This document shows, piece by piece, positions 59,673 to 64,000 of a DNA stretch of 64,000 bases. A model generated the notes under the pieces. That model worked only from the letters and a program-made list of their open reading frames with translations, was not told the DNA's origin and ran no database searches. The translations under genes were made by a program, and so were the position numbers. The stretch is taken from positions 15,582,022-15,646,021 of the forward strand of contig NC_134465.1 in NCBI RefSeq assembly GCF_047948215.1, in the 5' to 3' direction. Origin of the DNA: Lycorma delicatula. Taxonomy: Eukaryota; Arthropoda; Insecta; Hemiptera; Fulgoridae. Positions within the stretch are counted from its first letter, which is position 1, and each line of letters starts with the position of its first letter.

Positions 59673-59819
59673 AAATACATACGGCGATTCGGTGCCAGAT
59701 ACAAGACGAGACTGAACAAACATGTGAACCGGCTCGCGGTTAACCTCCTGGATAACAGCGAGGCTGTAGGGCGTCTAAAGCTACTACATATATTAGATTG
59801 TAAGTTCCCCGAAATTTAA
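59673..59819 (+). pseudogene. Jockey-like ORF2 C-terminal tail
   Basis: The open stretch encodes KYIRRFGARYKTRLNKHVNR, then LAVNLLDNSEAVGRLKLLHI and LDCKFPEI before TAA at 59817-59819. Y..RL..H.N.LA..LLD.....RRLKR..P.DL is the usual end of Jockey-clade ORF2 proteins. Upstream coding sequence is not recognisable, so this is a 5'-truncated scrap with about 60-100 bp of likely 3' UTR after it. Confidence 0.55.
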
Positions 59820-60289
59820 GGTGAATCAGATACCCTAAGGTGCTGTGCATCGTCAAAAGTTTTCGTTTCGTTTGCCGCTTACTTTTTTCGGTTCTTTGAT
59901 TTGTTTCACCGTTTCTTTGTTTGATTAGTTATTTTTTGTGCGATTTGTAAAACTATATTTTGGTGTTTTCTTTGCTCTTTATGTTCTGAAATCTGTGCAA
60001 ACATATACAGTTATTTGAGGAATTTCATTGCAAACCCCCTTTCTACTTGTCGTTTTTTTTTTCTATTCAAAATTAATTATGGTTTCGGTAAATTGGAACC
60101 GGCAGTAAATTAAACGCTACGGCAAAAATTAAAAATTGATTGTTGTATTTTAAATCAATTTATATTTAACTAAAATTGAATTGAAAAATTTGGCGTATAA
60201 ATAAATTCGATCGTAAAATTTAATAAAACATTGCTTAAAAAATAATCTAAACCGATAAACAGAATAATAAGCCGAGCTTCGTACATAGT

Positions 60290-60375
60290 AAACCGGCTGC
60301 GTTTCTGTCTTTAATCCGAAAGTTCTAGGTTTGAAACCCGGTGGGGCATGTCATATTTTTCACGCTACAGAATTC
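60290..60375 (+). mobile_element. SINE-1 copy
   Basis: TAGTAAACCGGCTGCGTTTC (A-box side, degenerate), then AGGTTTGAAACCCGG (B-box) and TGGGGCATGTCATATTTTTC tail. Confidence 0.65.
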
Positions 60376-60599
60376 TTTAACATCCATCAAAATAACTGTT
60401 ATTGGCGTCTGTCCGTTGTTATTGTATTATTAAATAAATAACAAACTAAGGAATAATCGGATATTATTTACGATACGAAATTAAAAGTGATTAAAAGTAT
60501 ATATCTATAAATATAAATAAATATTTTATTTATAATTTTTTTTTTGTTCCTTGTTAATTTATCTTTTAACGATACGAATAAATTCATTCTTATCTTTTT

Positions 60600-60790
60600 A
60601 CGGACGATATATGTAACTACGGGAACCCTTAAATAATTTCTCAGCAGTAAAACATAGAAATGTGAAATTTATCAAATACAAGAAAATTAAATTTAACTCT
60701 AAACGATCTACGTTACGATACACCCTAAGCCCGAAGGAGGCAACTCAAACGTTTTAAATGGAAATATTAAAATTATGACGTTTTCAAAAA
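60600..60790. repeat. Dispersed repeat R4, copy 2
   Basis: Matches 44440-44640 in the order of shared phrases given there. Confidence 0.55.
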
Positions 60791-60900
60791 TTATTAAAAA
60801 ATAAAAATTCTTAAAAACTTCACGTTACGATAACACTAACTACAAGCGAGACCGTTTAATTTTTTCAGCTGATTTTAAAAGTGGCTTACAGTACCCGTAT

Positions 60901-60915
60901 TAGTGATGTACATCT
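60901..60915 (+). repeat. Target-site duplication of element G2, left copy
   Basis: TAGTGATGTACATCT, repeated exactly at 61764-61778. Confidence 0.9.
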
Positions 60916-61763
60916 CGATTCCCCTCCCCTCCCCTCCGAGGGGAGAAGATCCCGCCAACGTAGCGTGTCCGGTCACTTCACCGCCCCCTCCGTTCCTTGC
61001 CAGTAGTGGCTTTAACGGATGTCATCTACTTGCCCTCGTACCGATCACATTCCACAGCGTTCAGTCCGGCCTCGGGAGAGATGCCACCGATGCAGACGCC
61101 CCGAGGGACATCTAGATCAGTAATTCCGCCGCAGTAAAATCGCCTTCCGAAGAAGATTCGGACACCTAACGCTACTACGTAGCCCTCAAGAACTAAGCTA
61201 AGAGCCTACACGCGGAAGCGCGAACCCCGCCTCTAATTCTGCTTATTAATGAGCCAATTTCGTGAATGTCTCGTAATTCGAGGCGATATAACAACAACTT
61301 CCCGCCAAAAAGTGTTGATCGCAACAACGAAATTTAGATCTAGTTCCCTTGATGAACCCGGCTACCGTTAATAACTCAACTTGAGTGCAAAACTAATTAC
61401 GGACTCCGGTCTGGTCTACCGGGGAGAGGAGAATAAACGCCTACTCCCGCTCAGCTCCATCACTGAGTCCCGTTTGACATTCACCTCCTTAAACCGCCGT
61501 CTAAACGCCGCTACACACCACGGTTAAATGGGTGCAGCCACGTCCCGCCGACAGTGTCGTATGCTCATACAAAATGCTCTCGTCAAAGCGCAATTGCACT
61601 CCCCGGAACAAGGAATTCCACACCCTTTGGCAGCGGCCGCAACTCCGCCGACAGCTTAACAAAACAACTGACACCTCTTTTTAAATAACCGCGGCTCGTT
61701 GCCGAAGCGCCTACCATCGGTCAATCAAACTGCCCAGACGGACCCCAGCCACTCGGGTTCCAA
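60916..61763 (-). mobile_element. GC-rich TSD-flanked retroelement 'G2' (shorter relative of G1)
   Basis: An 848-bp insertion with a perfect 15-bp TSD. It shares with G1 the phrases AGATCCCGCC, GGCTTTAACGGA, GATGCAGA(T/C)GCCCCGAGGG, CACCTAACGCTAC and AGGCGC-containing right-end sequence. Relative to G1 it is truncated at its right end (5' on the minus strand) near GGCTGGGGTCCGTCTGGGCA. No poly-A and no convincing ORF. It sits in the 3' region of R1-like element F. Confidence 0.8.
60931..61113 (-). other. 3'-terminal hairpin module of G2
   Basis: In plus-strand order: CCCCT-CCG-AGGGG (60931-60943), GCCA-GTAG-TGGC (60999-61010) and AGACG/CATCT enclosing CCC-GA-GGG (61094-61113). Confidence 0.65.
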
Positions 61764-61778
61764 TAGTGATGTACATCT
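61764..61778 (+). repeat. Target-site duplication of element G2, right copy
   Basis: An exact repeat of 60901-60915. Confidence 0.9.
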
Positions 61779-62892
61779 TTAATTTTGTTTAAGAGGCACC
61801 CGGCCTTGGGCTATTCCGGTAGCCCACCACCCCTGCAGTTCCTAGGCCGAAGCCTTCCCCTGCAGTCCTCTAAAGCCCTCGGAACTTTCATGCCATAGAG
61901 GCATTCGCCAGGCTAAGATGTCCCCCCTCAGCCATCCTCGGTTTCCCTCCGGCCTCATCGGAAGATTCTCGGACCGGCACGCAAATGCCAACCCGGTCGT
62001 ATTTTTCAACGTGATCGCCGTCGAGACAGCTTCAAACGTCCTAATCGCAGACGATCCGCGAACCCTTGCATGCTCTGCTCACAACTCTATCCGATGATCT
62101 TCAACCGTGGGCCGCCCTACCCGACGCGGAGTCCCGGCTGGCTCAAACAGGAAGCATTACCCGGGTGGGCCATACAGCCCTAACCAGCCGGGCTGTCCGA
62201 ACTACCTACTTCTGAAGATGCTTCTGACAAACAATTTAAAAACTTTTAAGCCGGCAGTCGAAAAAAACAAAGCCGGAATATTGAAATCTAGCTCGAGACG
62301 TTGAAGGTCACGGAGCAACCTGTCCCTGGCGTAGGCGTACCGCACACAATCGTATAAAACATGAGACACTGTCTCCGGATGTCCGCATTCTAGACAATTA
62401 GGATCAGCCACTAAGCGAAAAGAGTAAAGCTTAGCTCGAAAGTCTCCATGTCCTGAGAGTAACTGCGTCATTTCGTGGTCCAGCCGAACCTTAAAACGTA
62501 TATATCGACGCCGAACATCGGGAAATATTGCGTAGGTATGCCACCCCACTGTCGCGGCATCCCACCTTCGCTGCCACTTCTCATAACCAGCAAGTTCGAC
62601 ACCTCTTGCCCGATCTATTGTGAATTGCCCCGACTTTCTCAAACGATACTTTTCGACTCTCTCCCAAACCGAGATATCCAAGGCGATCGGGGGTATCCGA
62701 GATACCCCCGCAATCACTGTCAGGGCTTCTCCCGACACAGTGCGATACACCTTCGTTAATGTCAGTAGCGCCAAGCGCTGAGACCGGTTCAACAAATTGC
62801 GGTAATACGGTATTTCTAATCGTTGTGCCCAGAACAGAAAAATATGTTGTTTTGACGTAGGAGTATTTGTTAGATCTATTTTTATTAATTTA
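61779..62892 (-). pseudogene. R1-like LINE 3' fragment 'F' (ORF2 C-terminus and 3' UTR)
   Basis: An open frame on the minus strand (from about 62890 down to 62202) encodes WAQRLEIPYYRNLLNRSQRL, then ALLTLTKVYRTVSGEALTVI, SVWERVEKYRLRKSG, WDAATVGWHTYAIFPDVRRR and EMTQLLSGHGDF. It ends with the CCHC-like motif CLECGHPETVSHVLYDC and a stop at 62202-62204. The layout matches C and E but the family differs (WHTYAIFPDV against YTHDLFPNV). The copy is 5'-truncated, with no RT domain. The 3' UTR (62201-61779) is GC-rich with a GGGCTA/TAGCCC hairpin (61808-61825) and an ATGCC/GGCAT hairpin (61890-61904). It is the best-preserved R1-like coding piece in the window. Confidence 0.8.
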
Positions 62893-63640
62893 TTAATACA
62901 CGTAGTGTCCGGGACGTATTCTCCGAACTTCAGGAACCGATTCGGGAAACCAAAATGAACAAAAACGTTCATATCGACGAAAGTCCTATTTTGCTTTGTT
63001 TTCCTTCTGAACGACATTTTGTGATTTTCAACAAAAAAAAATTATTTCTCAGCAACGGGTACCCTACTTCAATTAAATTTGGCAAATCTAAGATCAGCAT
63101 CTTATCCTAAAAAAAAATTTGAAATTTTTTAATTACTATCATTATTTAGTATTAAGGATTTTTATTAAATTGAATGGAGAAAATAAAAACAGGAATAAAT
63201 TATTAGCTTGCATTACGGTGCGCAAACGTACTGCCGGGTTAATTGTATGCAACAACTCGATTTTTTGTCAACGGATTTTTACAAATGAGATGTCATTTTG
63301 TTTAAAATAATATTCTTAACAAATTTTGTAATGTAAAAATTTCACCAAACAACTAATTACAAAGATACTGAACACTAAAAAATTTAAATGGCCGCTATTT
63401 TGAAATTTTTTAAAGTGACTTTTTCGAAATTTTCTATTTTATAGAGTAAGACAGTAGTCTTAAATTGGCCAAATTTAGATTAAGTAGCTTTACCCGTTGC
63501 TGGGAAATAATGTTTTTGTTGAAAATCACAAAATAACGTCCAGAAAGAAAACAAAGCAAAACAGGACTTATGTCGACATGAACGTTATTGCTCCTGAAGT
63601 TCGGCGAATACATTCTGGAACACTCTGTATATTATTTATT
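62893..63640. mobile_element. Foldback-like element with ~200-bp inverted repeats
   Basis: About 62893-63115 and 63425-63640 are inverted copies. They share TTGTTGAAAATCACAAAAT, GAAAACAAAGCAAAA(T/C)AGGAC, GT(C/T)GA(T/C)ATGAACGTT, CCTGAAGTTCGG and an outer end near CACT(A/C)(C/T)GTGTATTA or CACTCTGTATATTA. The right arm lacks about 20 bp present in the left. The centre (63116-63424) is AT-rich and unique. It looks like a non-autonomous DNA transposon (MITE/foldback), probably TA-targeting by its end sequence, but exact ends and TSD are unresolved. Confidence 0.7.
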
Positions 63641-64000
63641 TTTTATATTATTTTTATTTTTTATAGCGTGTTGTACTGTCGATTAGTTATTTAAGAAGCA
63701 GCACTTTAGACCGCTGCTCAAATTAGTTGTGAAAAAATGAAACGGTTCGTGTTAGAGTAGTTCAACATATACGTCAAATTTTTTGTTTTAAAATGACGCG
63801 TTAAACCGTAGATTTAAAACTTTTTAGTCTGCTCTCTTGAATTTAATTATGAAAATAAAATTTTTCTTTGTTAATCTGTTATTTAAGGATTAAGGGTAAG
63901 ATTGACTCAAGATTATACTTGAAGCTCTGTAAGAGACCGTAATTATATTTCAGAAAATTTTGAAGTATTTAGTTACTTTTCAAATTCGGGTTTATATTTG
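63641..64000. other. AT-rich spacer, no gene seen
   Basis: No recognisable coding or repeat signal. Confidence 0.5.

Noticed and set aside
44213..60375. B-box sequences as functional tRNA genes
   Set aside because: No intact cloverleaf or acceptor pairing; shared non-tRNA tails show they are SINEs.

Overview
This window looks like repeat-dense, AT-rich nuclear DNA from an arthropod, most likely an insect. The evidence is the mix of mobile elements: RTE-type, R1-like, Jockey-like and RNase H-bearing I-like non-LTR retrotransposons, tRNA-derived SINEs, and Tc1/mariner-family transposase remnants. Several repeat styles resemble those I know from hemipteran (planthopper, leafhopper) genomes, but that placement is only an impression. 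I see no convincing host protein-coding gene, rRNA or functional tRNA gene. The only long intact reading frame belongs to a retrotransposon.

Layout. 1-10.9 kb is a nested stack. A Tc1/mariner-like transposon (minus strand) is split into 1391-1858 and 10366-10880 by I-like element 'A' (1871-10353), which has a 12-bp target-site duplication (TSD). A's 3' UTR was then hit twice by one RTE family: a 5'-truncated minus-strand copy (about 6279-6631) and an apparently full-length plus-strand copy (6886-10162, 11-bp TSD, 1006-aa ORF). 10.9-13.4 kb is AT-rich spacer. 13.5-15.6 kb is a decayed RNase H-bearing LINE ('H'). 19.0-20.8 kb holds an R1-like 3' fragment ('E') and a Jockey-like scrap. 23.1-23.6 kb is a rearranged RTE fragment. 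25.4 kb has a transposase N-terminus. 29.8-30.1 kb is a SINE.

32.2-34.0 kb is another R1-like fragment ('C'), directly followed by I-like element 'B' (34035-39042, A50 tail). 39.0-42.4 kb contains a 94-bp TA array and simple or dispersed repeats. 42.4-43.5 kb is a GC-rich, TSD-flanked element ('G1'). 44-47 kb has SINE, dispersed-repeat and CR1-like scraps. 49.0-50.8 kb is a scrambled R1-like element ('D') with a head-to-head inversion. 52.1-52.8 kb is an older RTE-like remnant. 54.4-55.1 kb has inverted SINE copies and a short tandem repeat. 60.9-62.9 kb is an R1-like 3' fragment ('F') with a second G-type element ('G2') inserted in its tail. 62.9-63.6 kb is a long-inverted-repeat (foldback-like) element.

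How the parts relate. Three RNA-level signals stand out. (1) The first ~130 nt of the full-length RTE fold into the nested double-pseudoknot topology of an HDV-like self-cleaving ribozyme, starting at the TSD boundary. (2) The two I-like elements carry a duplicated 3'-UTR stem-loop whose stems differ between copies while the loop is kept. (3) R1-like elements C and E share a 3'-terminal multi-hairpin module, with stem-preserving substitutions, with the TSD-flanked G1 and G2. This suggests G elements are parasites, or 3' fragments, mobilised by R1-like machinery. All element alignments were made by eye, so identities and exact ends are approximate except where a TSD fixes them.
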